Positions 1 through 8,991 of a stretch of 64,000 bases of DNA are shown piece after piece. The notes beneath the pieces were generated by a model. It was not told the DNA's origin and made no database searches. It was given only the letters and a program-made list of their open reading frames with translations. The stretch is from Actinoallomurus purpureus (GTDB lineage Bacteria > Actinomycetota > Actinomycetes > Streptosporangiales > Streptosporangiaceae). The stretch is taken from positions 1 to 64,000 of the forward strand of contig NZ_JAMXMY010000028.1 of NCBI RefSeq assembly GCF_024055795.1, given 5' to 3'. A program made the translations under genes and the position numbers. Position 1 is the first letter of the stretch. Each line of letters opens with the position of its first letter.

Positions 1-98
1 CCGGTGATGCCTGTGGAGCTGGTGTCAGACGGCAAGGGTCCTCCCTTCCGCAGTCGGCGCTGAAACAGGAAACCCGCGCCGTGAGGCGCCCGGCCTAA
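1..98 (+). CDS. tnpB: TnpB C-terminal fragment (cut by window edge)
   Basis: Reading frame 3 gives GDACGAGVRRQGSSLPQS... to a TAA stop at 96-98. This is the last 31 residues of the TnpB proteins at 36783-38000 and 46136-47332, with one Ser for Pro change. Only the tail beyond the zinc finger and RuvC-III is present, so catalytic competence cannot be judged. The stop codon lies inside a CCGGCC-taaa-GGCCGG hairpin that begins the predicted omega RNA scaffold. Confidence 0.8.
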   Translation, partial: GDACGAGVRRQGSSLPQSALKQETRAVRRPA

Positions 99-160
99 AG
101 GCCGGATCGGCCACAAGGCCGATGGGACTCCCCCTTTCTTCAGAAGGGGGAGGAAGTCAA
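90..160 (+). ncRNA. predicted omega RNA (reRNA) scaffold of copy A
   Basis: Three hairpins lie back to back: CCGGCC/GGCCGG at 90-105, ATCGGCC/GGCCGAT at 106-123, and CCCCCTT/AAGGGGG at 130-150, followed by AGGAAGTCAA. TnpB families are known to use an RNA read from the 3' end of tnpB through the right end, with a guide taken from the flank. That this copy is transcribed is inferred from conservation among the three copies. Confidence 0.5.
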
Positions 161-322
161 CGTGAACCTCTCCCTCGATCTGGGACGGCGATCAGTGTCG
201 AGAGCCGGATGCCCTCATATCGAGAGATGTCACGTGCGGCGCGTCGGTTCGGCCGGAGTCACCGGGTTCTGGCCATCCGGTCAGGGGCGACGGCCGCCGG
301 CGGGGCCGGACTGCCGTCGCGG

Positions 323-955
323 TCAGGCGGGGACGGCGGTGACGCGGTTCACGCAGCGCTTGAAACCCCATACCGAGATCAGCACCGCGGTCGCGCCCAG
401 GAACGCCACCGCCGTGGTCCGCACCCATAGGTACGTGCCGATCGACTGGTTGAACAGCAGCCAGAGGCTGATGGCGGTGTTGAGCGTGAAGGTGAACGAC
501 CACAGCAGCGAGATTCGCAGGAAGAAGCGGCGGACGCGGTCGTGGGCGAGGAACGCCTCCGGCAGCGGCACCAGGTCGGTGGCGACCTTGGCGGCGAGGG
601 GACGGCCGAGCGGCACCGAGGCCAGGAACGAGACCGCGACGAGCATGGTGCCGAGGGTCGGCTGCAGGAAGTAGACGACGGCACTGCCCGTCACGGCCGC
701 TAGGGCGGCGCGGGCGGTCACGCCGAGCGCCGCGAGCAGGAGCGTGCCGGGCACCGGCCGGCGCCGCACGACGCGGACGAGGATCCCGCCGTAGACCCAG
801 GCGACCGCGGTCACGAGCGCGCCGTTGAACCCGAGCAGGAGGAGGCCCGCGTAGAACACGGCGACGGGGGCGATCATGCCTTCGACGACTCTGGGCAGCG
901 CGTGCAGGAGGAGAGAGGTCAGGCAGGGAATCTCGAACCGATGCGGTGATTCCAT
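323..955 (-). CDS. VC0807-family integral membrane protein
   Basis: A protein of about 210 residues with five or six hydrophobic segments. It resembles the VC0807 family, related to intracellular septation-type membrane proteins. Recognisable stretches are the N-terminal PRVVEGMIAPVAVFYAG and the later LRISLLWSFTFTLNTAISLWL. The start is set at the ATG at 955 because the family begins shortly before the first membrane segment; an upstream in-frame ATG at 1042 would add 29 atypical residues. Substrate and role are unknown. It stands alone, tail towards the IS right end. Confidence 0.7.
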   Translation of the reverse strand: MESPHRFEIPCLTSLLLHALPRVVEGMIAPVAVFYAGLLLLGFNGALVTAVAWVYGGILVRVVRRRPVPGTLLLAALGVTARAALAAVTGSAVVYFLQPTLGTMLVAVSFLASVPLGRPLAAKVATDLVPLPEAFLAHDRVRRFFLRISLLWSFTFTLNTAISLWLLFNQSIGTYLWVRTTAVAFLGATAVLISVWGFKRCVNRVTAVPA

Positions 956-1067
956 GTGCCGGGCGACTCCCGATCGATCGACTTCACCAGGACCCGGACC
1001 ACGGTACGCGAAGATCACCACCGAGTCGGCCGCTTCCGACATATGCCCCGGCTTGTCCAGAGTCCCT

Positions 1068-1523
1068 TTATTCAGCGATATAGAGGGACAGCGTCTCCGC
1101 GACGCAGGCGGGCTTGTCCTGCCCTTCGACCTCGATCGTCATCGTCACGAACGCCAGCTTGCCGGCAGGGGTGTTCTTCACGTCGGTCAGTTCGGCGCCC
1201 GCGCGGATACGGGCGCCGACCTTCACCGGGCTCGGGAAGCGCACCTTGTTCAGGCCGAAGTTGACGCCCATCTTCAGGCCGTCGATCCGGAAGATCCGCA
1301 TCATGAAGGAGGGCAGCAGCGCGAGGGTCAGATACCCGTGCGCGATGGTGCCGCCGAACGGCCCCTGTGCGGCGCGCTCGACGTCGACATGGATCCACTG
1401 GTGGTCGTCGGTCGCGTCGGCGAACAGGTTCACCTGGTCCTGCGTGACCTCCTGCCATTCGCTGTGGCCGAGGTGCTCCCCCTTGGCCGCGATGTACTCG
1501 TCCAGATCGGCGAAGATGCGCAT
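1068..1523 (-). CDS. MaoC-family hot-dog enoyl-CoA hydratase/dehydratase
   Basis: 151 residues with a complete MaoC-like hot-dog fold. The hydratase signature is visible as FADATDDHQWIH, containing the catalytic Asp and His, followed by GGTIAHGYLTLALLP. Such proteins hydrate 2-trans-enoyl-CoA esters in fatty-acid or polyketide-type metabolism; the exact substrate cannot be read from sequence. The ATG is preceded by GGGGGCGGG. It is divergent from the DUF1876 gene, with about 230 bp between the two starts. Confidence 0.88.
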   Translation of the reverse strand: MRIFADLDEYIAAKGEHLGHSEWQEVTQDQVNLFADATDDHQWIHVDVERAAQGPFGGTIAHGYLTLALLPSFMMRIFRIDGLKMGVNFGLNKVRFPSPVKVGARIRAGAELTDVKNTPAGKLAFVTMTIEVEGQDKPACVAETLSLYIAE

Positions 1524-1751
1524 GACCCGCCCCCACTAGAACGATATTCGGTTAGGGTAAGCTAGCCGCTCCCCGGCGCGTTGTCATCGGCGCCGGAACC
1601 ACGGCCGGACGCGACGCCTCCGCCGGCCGCCAGAGAAGAGCACGGCCCGCGTCCGCGACCGGCGGCGCGATCGGGGACCTTCGCCCCTGACGACGCAGTG
1701 GATGCAAGGGGACCCTCAGGAGTAAAAGGCCCGGTTTCGAAGGAGGCGGAG

Positions 1752-2021
1752 ATGAGAACGGAGGATCGCTGGTCCGTCGAGGTCTACCTCGATGAACACG
1801 ATGGCGAGACGCACGCGGAGGCGAGGCTCGTCGCGGGGGACGCCGAGCGCGTGCGCGGCCGAGGCAGGGCGCGCTGCAACCCCGCCGACTGGGACGTCCC
1901 CCGGATCGGCGCGGAGCTCGCGACGTCTCGGGCGCTGTCCGACCTTGCGCACCGGCTGCTCGACCTCGCCGCGGCGGACATCGAGGGGGTGACCCACGAG
2001 CACGTCACGCTGATCCGCTGA
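1752..2021 (+). CDS. DUF1876 domain small protein
   Basis: 89 residues starting MRTEDRWSVEVYLDEHDG and ending HEHVTLIR. This matches the actinobacterial DUF1876 family (dsRBD-like fold, often stress- or dormancy-associated). The start is supported by GAAGGAGG at 1739-1746, six bases upstream. Longer in-frame extensions to 1581 are Pro/Arg-rich and unlike the family. The conserved region is the strand EARLVAGDAERVRGRGRARC followed by a helix-rich tail. The biochemical role is unknown. Confidence 0.85.
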   Translation: MRTEDRWSVEVYLDEHDGETHAEARLVAGDAERVRGRGRARCNPADWDVPRIGAELATSRALSDLAHRLLDLAAADIEGVTHEHVTLIR

Positions 2022-2205
2022 TCGGTGCGACCCACCGTACGACCGGGGAGGCAGGACGCCAAAACGGACATTTCGCCAACACGGGCACGGCGACACAGTG
2101 ACAGACGGGCGAAAAGTACAGTAAACGGGCCATATGACCACTATGCTCCTAACCCGGATTATCGGTTGCCCGAAAACCGTCTCGGGTGCAGCAAGGAGCG
2201 TCGGC

Positions 2206-3597
2206 ATGCCCCTCATGGAGCCGTACCGCATCAAGGTCGTCGAGCCCATCCCGGTGACCACTCGGGTCGAGCGCGAGAAGGCGCTGGACCGTGCGGGTCA
2301 CAATCTGTTCAATCTCCGAGCGGACGACGTCACCATCGATCTGCTCACCGACTCCGGAACCGGTGCCCTGTCCGCCGCCCAGCAGGCGGCCGCCGCGCTC
2401 GGCGACGAGACGTACGCGGGCGCGCGGTCGTTCGAGCGGTTCCGTGAGGTCGTCGACGAGCTGACGTCCTTTCCGCACATCTTCCCCGTCCATCAGGGAC
2501 GGGCCGCGGAACGGATCCTGTTCTCCACGCTGCTGAAGCCGGGCCAGATCACCCTCAGCAACACCCATTTCGACACCACCCGCGCCAACTCCGAACTGGC
2601 GGGGTGCGAGGCACGCGACCTGCCCTGCCTGGAGATGAAGGATCTCGACAGCGACGAGCCGTTCAAGGGGAACATCGATCTGGCGGCGCTGGAGGCGACG
2701 CTGACCGGCCCGGACGCCGACCGGGTCGGGTTGGTGATCATGACGATCACCAACAACGGAGGCGGTGGGCAACCGGTGTCCATGGCCAACATCGAGGCCG
2801 CCTCGCAGATCTGCCGCCGACACGCGGTGCCGTTCTTCCTGGACGCCGCGCGGTTCGCGGAGAACGCCTGGCTGGTGACCCAGCGCGAGCCCGGTTATGA
2901 GAACTCCTCTCCCCGCGAGGTGGCGAAGGCGGCGTTCCGGCTGGCCGACGGCTGCCTGGCGAGCCTGAAGAAGGACGGGATCGGCAACATCGGAGGCCTG
3001 CTCGCACTCCGCGACGACGAGGTGGCCGGACGCTGCGAACTCACGCTGACCGCCACCGAGGGCTTCCGGACGTACGGCGGTCTGGCGGGCCGGGACCTGG
3101 AGATGCTCGCACAGGGGCTGGTCGAGGTCACCGATCCGCACTATCTGCGCGCACGGACCGACGCGGCCGCTCACCTCGCCGAACTCGTCACCACGGCCGG
3201 CGTCAGCATCGTACGGCCGCCGGGGATCCACGGCATCTACCTGAACGCCGGTCGCCTGCTGCCGCACATTCCGCCGGAGCGGTTCCCGGGTCACGCGCTG
3301 GCGTGTGCGCTGTACCTCGAAGGCGGCATCCGCTCGGTGGAGCTGGGCTCCCTCTTCCTCGGCGATGTCGACGCCGACGGGCGGCTCCTGACGCCGGCGC
3401 CGTACGAGTTGCTCCGCCTCGCCCTGCCGCGCCGGGTGTACACGCAGAGCCACCTCGAGTACGTCGCCGAGGTGATCGCCGCCGTGGCCAAGCGCGCCGA
3501 GAGCGTGTCGGGGTATCGCCTGGTCACCACTCCCCCGATCCTGCGGCACTTCAACGCGACCCTGGCGCCCGTGGATCCTCCGTCGGCCCGACCCTGA
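2206..3597 (+). CDS. tnaA: tryptophanase (tryptophan indole-lyase), PLP beta-eliminating lyase
   Basis: 463 residues in the beta-eliminating lyase family (aspartate aminotransferase fold type I). Visible motifs are LLTDSGTGAL, HQGRAAE, NNGGGGQPVSMAN, DAARFAENAW and the PLP lysine in SLKKDG (Lys255/256). Two positions that separate tryptophanase from tyrosine phenol-lyase both favour tryptophanase: FDTT carries Asp where TPL has Thr124, and RSVELGS carries Leu where TPL has Arg381. The predicted reaction is L-tryptophan to indole, pyruvate and ammonia. The start ATG follows AAGGAG at 2193-2198. No tnaC leader or tnaB permease is adjacent. Confidence 0.85.
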   Translation: MPLMEPYRIKVVEPIPVTTRVEREKALDRAGHNLFNLRADDVTIDLLTDSGTGALSAAQQAAAALGDETYAGARSFERFREVVDELTSFPHIFPVHQGRAAERILFSTLLKPGQITLSNTHFDTTRANSELAGCEARDLPCLEMKDLDSDEPFKGNIDLAALEATLTGPDADRVGLVIMTITNNGGGGQPVSMANIEAASQICRRHAVPFFLDAARFAENAWLVTQREPGYENSSPREVAKAAFRLADGCLASLKKDGIGNIGGLLALRDDEVAGRCELTLTATEGFRTYGGLAGRDLEMLAQGLVEVTDPHYLRARTDAAAHLAELVTTAGVSIVRPPGIHGIYLNAGRLLPHIPPERFPGHALACALYLEGGIRSVELGSLFLGDVDADGRLLTPAPYELLRLALPRRVYTQSHLEYVAEVIAAVAKRAESVSGYRLVTTPPILRHFNATLAPVDPPSARP

Positions 3598-3660
3598 GAC
3601 CCGCACCCGAAAGATCTCTATTATCCGGGTAGGTTGACTCGGAGAAATGCGGGAGAGCGA

Positions 3661-5154
3661 ATGCGCAGCACACGACTGACCGCCGTGGTGGCCGCCGCCA
3701 CCGGTGTCCTCCTGGCGGCCACGGCCGCCCATGCGGACGCAGGCCCCGGCGCCCCGGGCATCGGTGACCCCTATTATCCCGACTACGGCAACGGCGGCTA
3801 CGACGTCGCCCATTACGGCCTGGATCTGAGGTACCGGCCGTCCGATGACCGTCTCGACGGGACGGCCACGATCACCGCGCGGGCGACGCAGGACCTCACC
3901 CGCTTCGACCTGGACTTCCTGCTCGACGTCTCGTCCGTGACGGTGAACGGGCGGGCGGCGCGGTTCGCCACCTCCGGTGCCCACGAGCTGGTGATCACAC
4001 CGGCGGCCACCCTCCACAAGGGCCGGCCGCTCACCGTCGTCGTCCGGTACTCCGGCGTCCCGTCGACGAAGAAGTACAACGACTACGTCGGCTGGGCCCG
4101 GACCCCGGACGGGGCCGTGGCCGCCCAGGAGCCGGAGAGCGCCTGGTGGTGGTTCCCGAGCAACGACCACCCGCTCGACAAGGCCACCTACGACGTCCAG
4201 ATCACCGTGCCGAACGGCCTGCAGACGATCAGCAACGGCGAGCCGACCGGTGCCCGAAGCGCGAACGGCTGGACGCGGTACGGCTGGCGCGAGACCCGGC
4301 CGCAGGCGACGTACCTGGCGACGCTGGCGGTCGGGAAGTTCGACGTCCACCACTCCCGGACGAAGAACGGGCTGCCCGTCATCACCGCCTACAGCCCCGA
4401 CCTGCCCGCCGACCGCGCGGCGGCGGCCAAGGCGAGCGTCGAGCGCACCGCCGAGGTCGTCGACTGGGAGAGCGGGATCTTCGGCCCCTACCCGTTCACC
4501 TCGGTCGGCGGTTACGTCCCCAACGTGACCTCCCACTTCGCCCTGGAGACCCAGACGCGGGTGTTCTACAGCCCGTACGGCTTCCGCAACGGACCCCGGC
4601 CGTACCTCGTCGTCCACGAGAACGCCCATCAGTGGTTCGGGGACAGCGTCTCCCTCGCCCGGTGGAGCGACATCTGGCTGAACGAGGGGTTCGCGACGTA
4701 CGCCGAGTGGCTCTGGTCGGAGCAGCACGGCGAGGGCACGGCCGCCGAACTCGCCCAGAAGACCTACGACTCCTATCCGGCCGACGACCCGTTCTGGCAG
4801 GTGAAGCCGGGCGACCCGGGGCCGGGCGAGAACCAGTTCCACGACGCCGTCTACGACCGTGGCGCGCTCACCCTACAGGCGCTGCGGGCGAAGGTCGGCG
4901 ACCGGGCGTTCTTCACGATCCTGCGCACCTGGGCGGCGCTGAAGAAGTACGGAAACGCGACGATCCCGGAGTTCATCGCGCACGCCGAGCGGGTCTCCGG
5001 TCACAAGCTCGGTGATCTGTTCCAGACCTGGCTGTTCACCCCCGGCCGCCCGGCCGGGCCGCCGCAGCGGACCGCCACGGCGGGCACGCCGAAGTCGTGG
5101 CCCCAGATCCGGCAGGCGCACGCCGCCCTGCACGCCCCGGCACCCCGCGGCTGA
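3661..5154 (+). CDS. secreted M1-family zinc metallopeptidase
   Basis: 497 residues. An N-terminal signal peptide (MRSTRLTAVVAAATGVLLAATAAHA) is followed by an M1 beta-domain and a gluzincin catalytic domain. The zinc site is complete: His319-Glu320-x2-His323, then Glu342 eighteen residues later in NEGFATYAEW. The usual GAMEN exopeptidase loop appears as the variant FALETQT, so aminopeptidase specificity is less certain. The C-terminus is Pro/Ala-rich. The ATG at 3661 is chosen over the TTG at 3634 because it gives a clean signal peptide and follows GGGAGAG. A strong hairpin follows the gene. Confidence 0.88.
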   Translation: MRSTRLTAVVAAATGVLLAATAAHADAGPGAPGIGDPYYPDYGNGGYDVAHYGLDLRYRPSDDRLDGTATITARATQDLTRFDLDFLLDVSSVTVNGRAARFATSGAHELVITPAATLHKGRPLTVVVRYSGVPSTKKYNDYVGWARTPDGAVAAQEPESAWWWFPSNDHPLDKATYDVQITVPNGLQTISNGEPTGARSANGWTRYGWRETRPQATYLATLAVGKFDVHHSRTKNGLPVITAYSPDLPADRAAAAKASVERTAEVVDWESGIFGPYPFTSVGGYVPNVTSHFALETQTRVFYSPYGFRNGPRPYLVVHENAHQWFGDSVSLARWSDIWLNEGFATYAEWLWSEQHGEGTAAELAQKTYDSYPADDPFWQVKPGDPGPGENQFHDAVYDRGALTLQALRAKVGDRAFFTILRTWAALKKYGNATIPEFIAHAERVSGHKLGDLFQTWLFTPGRPAGPPQRTATAGTPKSWPQIRQAHAALHAPAPRG

Positions 5155-5171
5155 CCACGCACGATCCCGTA

Positions 5172-5210
5172 CCGGCCACGTGCCCGGCGCTCCGCCGGAC
5201 ACGTGGCCGG
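5172..5210. terminator. strong hairpin terminator after the M1 peptidase
   Basis: An 11-bp perfect stem, CCGGCCACGTG (5172-5182) with CACGTGGCCGG (5200-5210), encloses a nested CCGGC/GCCGG stem. It lies 18 bases after the M1 peptidase stop. There is no clear T-tract, which is common for actinomycete terminators. Confidence 0.65.
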
Positions 5211-5435
5211 CCTGTTGCTCGGGTATGGCCCGTTCTGCCATCGTATGCGAGCACACGCACCAAGAGTGGCCATCCGGCTACTGGTGTCACACCAGCCCCA
5301 GGCTCGCCTCCGCGGTCTGGAAGACGGAAACCCCCTTAACGTGTGGAACCGGCGACAAGTCGCGCTCGTCTGAGCGCTCACGCACGGTCCACCCGTGCGT
5401 GTCGGCAGTCCCAGACGAGGAAACGGGGTACATCC

Positions 5436-7220
5436 GTGCGCAAGCGCCGGGCCGCATGTCTCAGAGTGCTGCTCGCACTGACCGTGTTGAGCGGATGCGG
5501 GAGTTCGGGGAACTCCGGCAAGCCGTCGGCATCACCGACCGCCGCCGCATCGTGGAAGTTCACGGCTCTCAACCTCGGGATCCCGGACAAGGCGCTGAAG
5601 GCGCCGGTCACCGGCCGGGTCCCGGAGGACAGGACGCTGCACGTCGGCGTCACGCTGAAGGTCAGCGACGCCGCGTGGAAGAAGTTCGGGCACGGTAAGA
5701 GTCCGGCCCAGAGCGCCGGTGACGTGGGCAAACAGCTCGGCGTCAGCGACGAGACGATCCAGAAGGTTCAGGCGTACCTGGGCAACGCCCACATCCAGGC
5801 CAAGACCAGCAAGACGCGTACGAGCGTGACCTTCGACGTCAAGGCCGGGCAGGCCGCGAAGCTGCTCCGGACGTCCTTCGTCACGCACCGGCTGAACGGC
5901 CGCACGTACTTCACGCCCGACCCGTCGCACCCGCCGCAGATCCCCGAGCAGCTCGCGCCGTACATCCTGGCCGTGACCGGCCTGGAGAGTTACAGCGCCG
6001 CCCCCAAGGCCCGCGGCGCGCTGGGCGCGTCGGTGCCCGGGCGCGCCCTCCCTACGCGGGCGGCCAGCTGCATCCAGCGGTTTCCGCAGAAGTTCGCCTC
6101 GAGCGACCGGGTCGCCGCCGCGTACGGCTACAACCAGATGTGGAACCAGGGCTGGCGCGGCGAGAACATGACGGTCAACCTCGTCGAGATGGACGGGTAC
6201 GACCGGAACGACGTCGCCAACTACGTCGCGTGCACCGGCTCCCACATCCAGCTGGGCAACGTGAACCTCGGCGCGAGCGAGCCGGCGGTCGGCGCCGAGG
6301 CCACCCTCGACATCCAGATGCTGGCGGGCCTGGCCCCCAACCTGCGCATCGTGGACTACCAGGAGGACCCCGCCCTCCTGAACAGCGGCAACGGCGCCGA
6401 CTCCTGGACCGCGCTCAACGACGCGTTGCAGCGGATCAGCGACGACAACTACAACGTGCCGCGGCCGGGCAGCGTCGTCAGCATCAGCATGGGCGGCCCG
6501 GAGGGCTACCTGTCGCAGCCCATCATGCAGGCGATCGACCAGAGCCTCCGCGTCCTCACCGTGGCCGAGAGGATGACGGTGTTCGTCTCGAGCGGCGACT
6601 GCGGGGCGTACAGCGACCGGACCTACGGCTCGCTCGACGTGTCCTTCCCCGCGACCTCGACGTACGCGGTCGCGGTGGGCGGCACCCGTCTGGACCTCGC
6701 GCCGAATGGGGCCCGCACGCAGGAGGTCGTCTGGTCCGACCGCTCGAACCTGTCCCGGTGCGAGAACCAGTGGGGCAGCGGTGGCGGAGTGAGCAAGGTC
6801 TTCTCGCACCAGCAGTTCCAGACGGCGCCCGGCACGAACAACCAGTACGCCGGCAGTGGCGGCCGGCAGGTGCCGGACATCTCCGCGGCCGCGATCAACC
6901 TGCCGATCTACTACCGAGGCCGGTGGGTGTCGTCCGGTGGTACGAGCGCGGCGGCGCCCATCTGGGCGGCCGGCATGGCGCTGGTGAACCAGGGACTGCT
7001 GACGCGGATCCACCTGTACTGCTTCGGCCCGGACACCTTCTACCACGTGGCGAGCGCGGCCGGGGCGAACAAGCCGTACACCGACGTGGTCGCGGGCAAC
7101 AACCTGTACTACCCGGCGACGGCGGGCTTCGACCTGTCGACGGGTCTCGGCACGCCGAACCTGCCGGCGTTCTTCAACACGCTGGTCGTCAACCCGGGTG
7201 GCACCCCGGGCGGCAACTGA
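5436..7220 (+). CDS. secreted S53 (sedolisin/kumamolisin) acid peptidase lipoprotein
   Basis: 594 residues. A lipoprotein signal with lipobox LSGC is followed by a Ser/Pro-rich linker, a pro-kumamolisin activation domain (about residues 60-190) and the S53 catalytic domain. The family triad is visible: Glu288 and Asp292 in GAEATLDIQ, Ser504 in GGTSAAAP, and the oxyanion Asp388 in SSGDCGA. The C-terminal FDLSTGLGTPN is the calcium-site region. Maturation by autoprocessing at low pH is family knowledge. The start is the GTG at 5436, seven bases after GGGG; an upstream in-frame ATG at 5343 lacks a signal-like N-terminus. Confidence 0.9.
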   Translation: MRKRRAACLRVLLALTVLSGCGSSGNSGKPSASPTAAASWKFTALNLGIPDKALKAPVTGRVPEDRTLHVGVTLKVSDAAWKKFGHGKSPAQSAGDVGKQLGVSDETIQKVQAYLGNAHIQAKTSKTRTSVTFDVKAGQAAKLLRTSFVTHRLNGRTYFTPDPSHPPQIPEQLAPYILAVTGLESYSAAPKARGALGASVPGRALPTRAASCIQRFPQKFASSDRVAAAYGYNQMWNQGWRGENMTVNLVEMDGYDRNDVANYVACTGSHIQLGNVNLGASEPAVGAEATLDIQMLAGLAPNLRIVDYQEDPALLNSGNGADSWTALNDALQRISDDNYNVPRPGSVVSISMGGPEGYLSQPIMQAIDQSLRVLTVAERMTVFVSSGDCGAYSDRTYGSLDVSFPATSTYAVAVGGTRLDLAPNGARTQEVVWSDRSNLSRCENQWGSGGGVSKVFSHQQFQTAPGTNNQYAGSGGRQVPDISAAAINLPIYYRGRWVSSGGTSAAAPIWAAGMALVNQGLLTRIHLYCFGPDTFYHVASAAGANKPYTDVVAGNNLYYPATAGFDLSTGLGTPNLPAFFNTLVVNPGGTPGGN

Positions 7221-7233
7221 CCGGATGCCTCGT

Positions 7234-7263
7234 CGGCCCGGCGCGCGACCGGGCGCCGGGCCG
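7234..7263. terminator. bidirectional terminator hairpin
   Basis: A perfect 11-bp stem, CGGCCCGGCGC with GCGCCGGGCCG, encloses an 8-nt loop. It sits exactly between the convergent S53 peptidase (ends 7220) and PaaI thioesterase (ends 7270) genes. Confidence 0.65.
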
Positions 7264-7269
7264 CGGTGG

Positions 7270-7899
7270 TCACAGGTCCGGGTCGGTGTCCTTGGCGCTC
7301 GCGACGGGCCGCAAGGGCTTGCGCAGCGGAACGATCATCATGCTGAAGTCGGCCGCCGCGATGACGCGGTCCTCCACGTCGGTGACCCTGCACTCCACGA
7401 CGATGAGCTGGCGGCCCGCCTTGAGCACCCGGGCGCGCGCGTAGACGGCGTCGCCGTGCGGGCGGCCGAGGTACCGGACGTGCAGGTCGGCCGTTACGAG
7501 ACTCTGCCGGCCCGGCTCGAAACCGCTCCCCCGGGCCGCCGCCGTGCCCGCCGCCACGTCGATGAGCGTGGCGATGGCGCCGCCGTGGAGGTTGCCGGTG
7601 CTGTTGAACGCCTGCGGCCGGATCGGCATGGACAGCACCGCGTGGTCCTCACCCATCTCGACCATCTCCAGGCCGAGCAGGTCGTGCAGCGGCGTGTCGT
7701 GCCGCAGGGCGGTCCGCATCGACTTCTGGTCCGACTCCGGCAGGTCGACGATGCGGACGGTGCCACCTGGCCCCGGCGACCGCCCCGGCTCCGGCGGCCC
7801 TGACGCCGTCGGATGCTCCGGCGGACCGGCCCGCCCCGTCTGCTGCGGTTGCTCCGGCGCCGCCGGCCGCTCCTGCGGCATCCCCGCTTGCTCGGCCAT
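7270..7899 (-). CDS. PaaI-family hot-dog thioesterase
   Basis: 209 residues. The first ~60 are a low-complexity Pro/Gly/Gln tail without a known domain. The rest is a PaaI-type hot-dog thioesterase, with LHDLLGLEMVEM, NLHGGAIATLIDVAAG (the catalytic NxHGG region) and ADLHVRYLGRPHGD. Likely role: hydrolysis of aryl- or acyl-CoA thioesters. The start is supported by AAGGAG just upstream of the ATG at 7899. No phenylacetate genes lie near it. Confidence 0.88.
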   Translation of the reverse strand: MAEQAGMPQERPAAPEQPQQTGRAGPPEHPTASGPPEPGRSPGPGGTVRIVDLPESDQKSMRTALRHDTPLHDLLGLEMVEMGEDHAVLSMPIRPQAFNSTGNLHGGAIATLIDVAAGTAAARGSGFEPGRQSLVTADLHVRYLGRPHGDAVYARARVLKAGRQLIVVECRVTDVEDRVIAAADFSMMIVPLRKPLRPVASAKDTDPDL

Positions 7900-8274
7900 A
7901 GGACTCCTTCGACTCGCACCTGATCCGCCGTACCGAGTTTACGGACAGTGGCCCGCCTGCGCCGTGATCGCCACCCCGCCGCCGCTTTTACGGGCAATAG
8001 GGCGAATTACCCAGAAAGTACGGCCGAGCATTACGCCGGGTGAAGATCATTTAAGTCGGCTTCGTGATCTCTCCTGAAGAATCATCGGCGGCAGAGTTGG
8101 CCACTCTGGGCCATCGTTCAATCCTCCTAAATACATCTATGAGCACATAAGTCTGCTGGTACCTTGGCCAGCCGGTCCCGGAAATATCGGCCTTTCGCCT
8201 GCGAGAGGGCCACCGGACCGCTTCCATAGGCGTCTTATGACGTACCGCGAATACCACGAAAGAGGGGGACCCGG
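7900..8274. other. intergenic region between divergent genes
   Basis: 375 bp, clearly more AT-rich than its neighbours (for example around 8040-8150), between the divergent PaaI gene and the 192-aa gene. It should hold promoters for both directions. AGAGGGGGA at about 8261-8269 is the ribosome site of the plus-strand gene. No convincing coding frame, RNA gene or repeat was seen. Confidence 0.5.
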
Positions 8275-8853
8275 ATGAGACACGCGCGCGATGGTGCGTC
8301 TGCGGTGATCGACGCCGCGAGTCAGGTGCTCACGATCCGCGGCCGGTCCGAGCCGCCCGAGGCCCGCAATCCCGACGTCGCCTGGGGCCCCCGGGCGGTC
8401 GACGGCGTCTGGGTGCCGACCCGGAACGGGCAGCGCCTCCAGATCGGGCTGCCCGGTCCCGCCGACGATCACGCCGTCACGGCCGTCCGGCCGAGCCTGC
8501 GGCTCTTCCCCGGCGTCGCCACCGACACCGATCTGATCGCGCAGACCACCACCACGGGCATCCGCCTCATCACTGTGGCGCACGGGCCCGGAGCGCCTGC
8601 GGAGTTCCGCTTCGCCGTCGGGCTCGGCGAGGGCCTGTCGCTCGACGCCACGCCCTCCGGCGGCTACGACGTCGTCCACGATCGGTACGGCGCGACCGTG
8701 GGCCGGTTCCACGCACCCTGGGCGTGCGACGCGCTCTACCGTCCGATCCCCGCGGCCTACGATCTGGACGATTCGGCCCTGGTGATGACCGTGGGGCACC
8801 GGGAGGCCGACGCCCTCTACCCGGTCATCGCCGATCCGTTCTACGCCCGTTGA
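8275..8853 (+). CDS. hypothetical protein ending in a YPVIADP-type motif
   Basis: 192 residues, no signal peptide and no membrane segment. I do not recognise a family over the full length. The C-terminal ALYPVIADPFYAR resembles a motif found in the middle of large secreted actinobacterial proteins, usually as YPVVADP, so this could be a free-standing version of that N-terminal beta-rich module. The start is well supported by AGAGGGGGA upstream of the ATG. It stands alone after a 375-bp upstream region. Confidence 0.6.
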   Translation: MRHARDGASAVIDAASQVLTIRGRSEPPEARNPDVAWGPRAVDGVWVPTRNGQRLQIGLPGPADDHAVTAVRPSLRLFPGVATDTDLIAQTTTTGIRLITVAHGPGAPAEFRFAVGLGEGLSLDATPSGGYDVVHDRYGATVGRFHAPWACDALYRPIPAAYDLDDSALVMTVGHREADALYPVIADPFYAR

Positions 8854-8991
8854 CCGGGCGCGGCTCCTCCTCCTGCACGAGGGGGTCGCCGAGGACGCCA
8901 CAATGTGTAGTAGGAGCACCGGCATACGAAGTAAGTAGCGTTTGCGCGTACGCTGATTACTCCAGGACCATGACGGCCGAACGGAGTCGAA

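Larger units (their letters stand above)
1..160 (+). mobile_element. TnpB-only IS605/IS1341-type element, copy A, right end only
   Basis: The first 160 bases match, nearly base for base, the right ends of the complete copies at 36721-38142 and 45994-47394. The three copies agree up to the tetranucleotide TCAA and diverge after it, which places the right boundary at 160. The body of the element lies left of the window. No TnpA (Y1 transposase) is visible in any copy, so mobilisation would need a transposase supplied in trans. The 20 bases right of 160 would be the default guide if this copy makes an omega RNA. Confidence 0.85.

Noticed and set aside
2206-3597. Tyrosine phenol-lyase as the name for the PLP lyase
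   Set aside because: The phenol-binding Arg and Thr positions are Leu and Asp, as in tryptophanase.
2149-4842. Minus-strand open frame of 897 codons across the tryptophanase and M1 peptidase genes
   Set aside because: Its translation is low-complexity Arg/Gly/Val-rich sequence with no family similarity and lies antisense to two clear genes; typical shadow frame of high-GC DNA.
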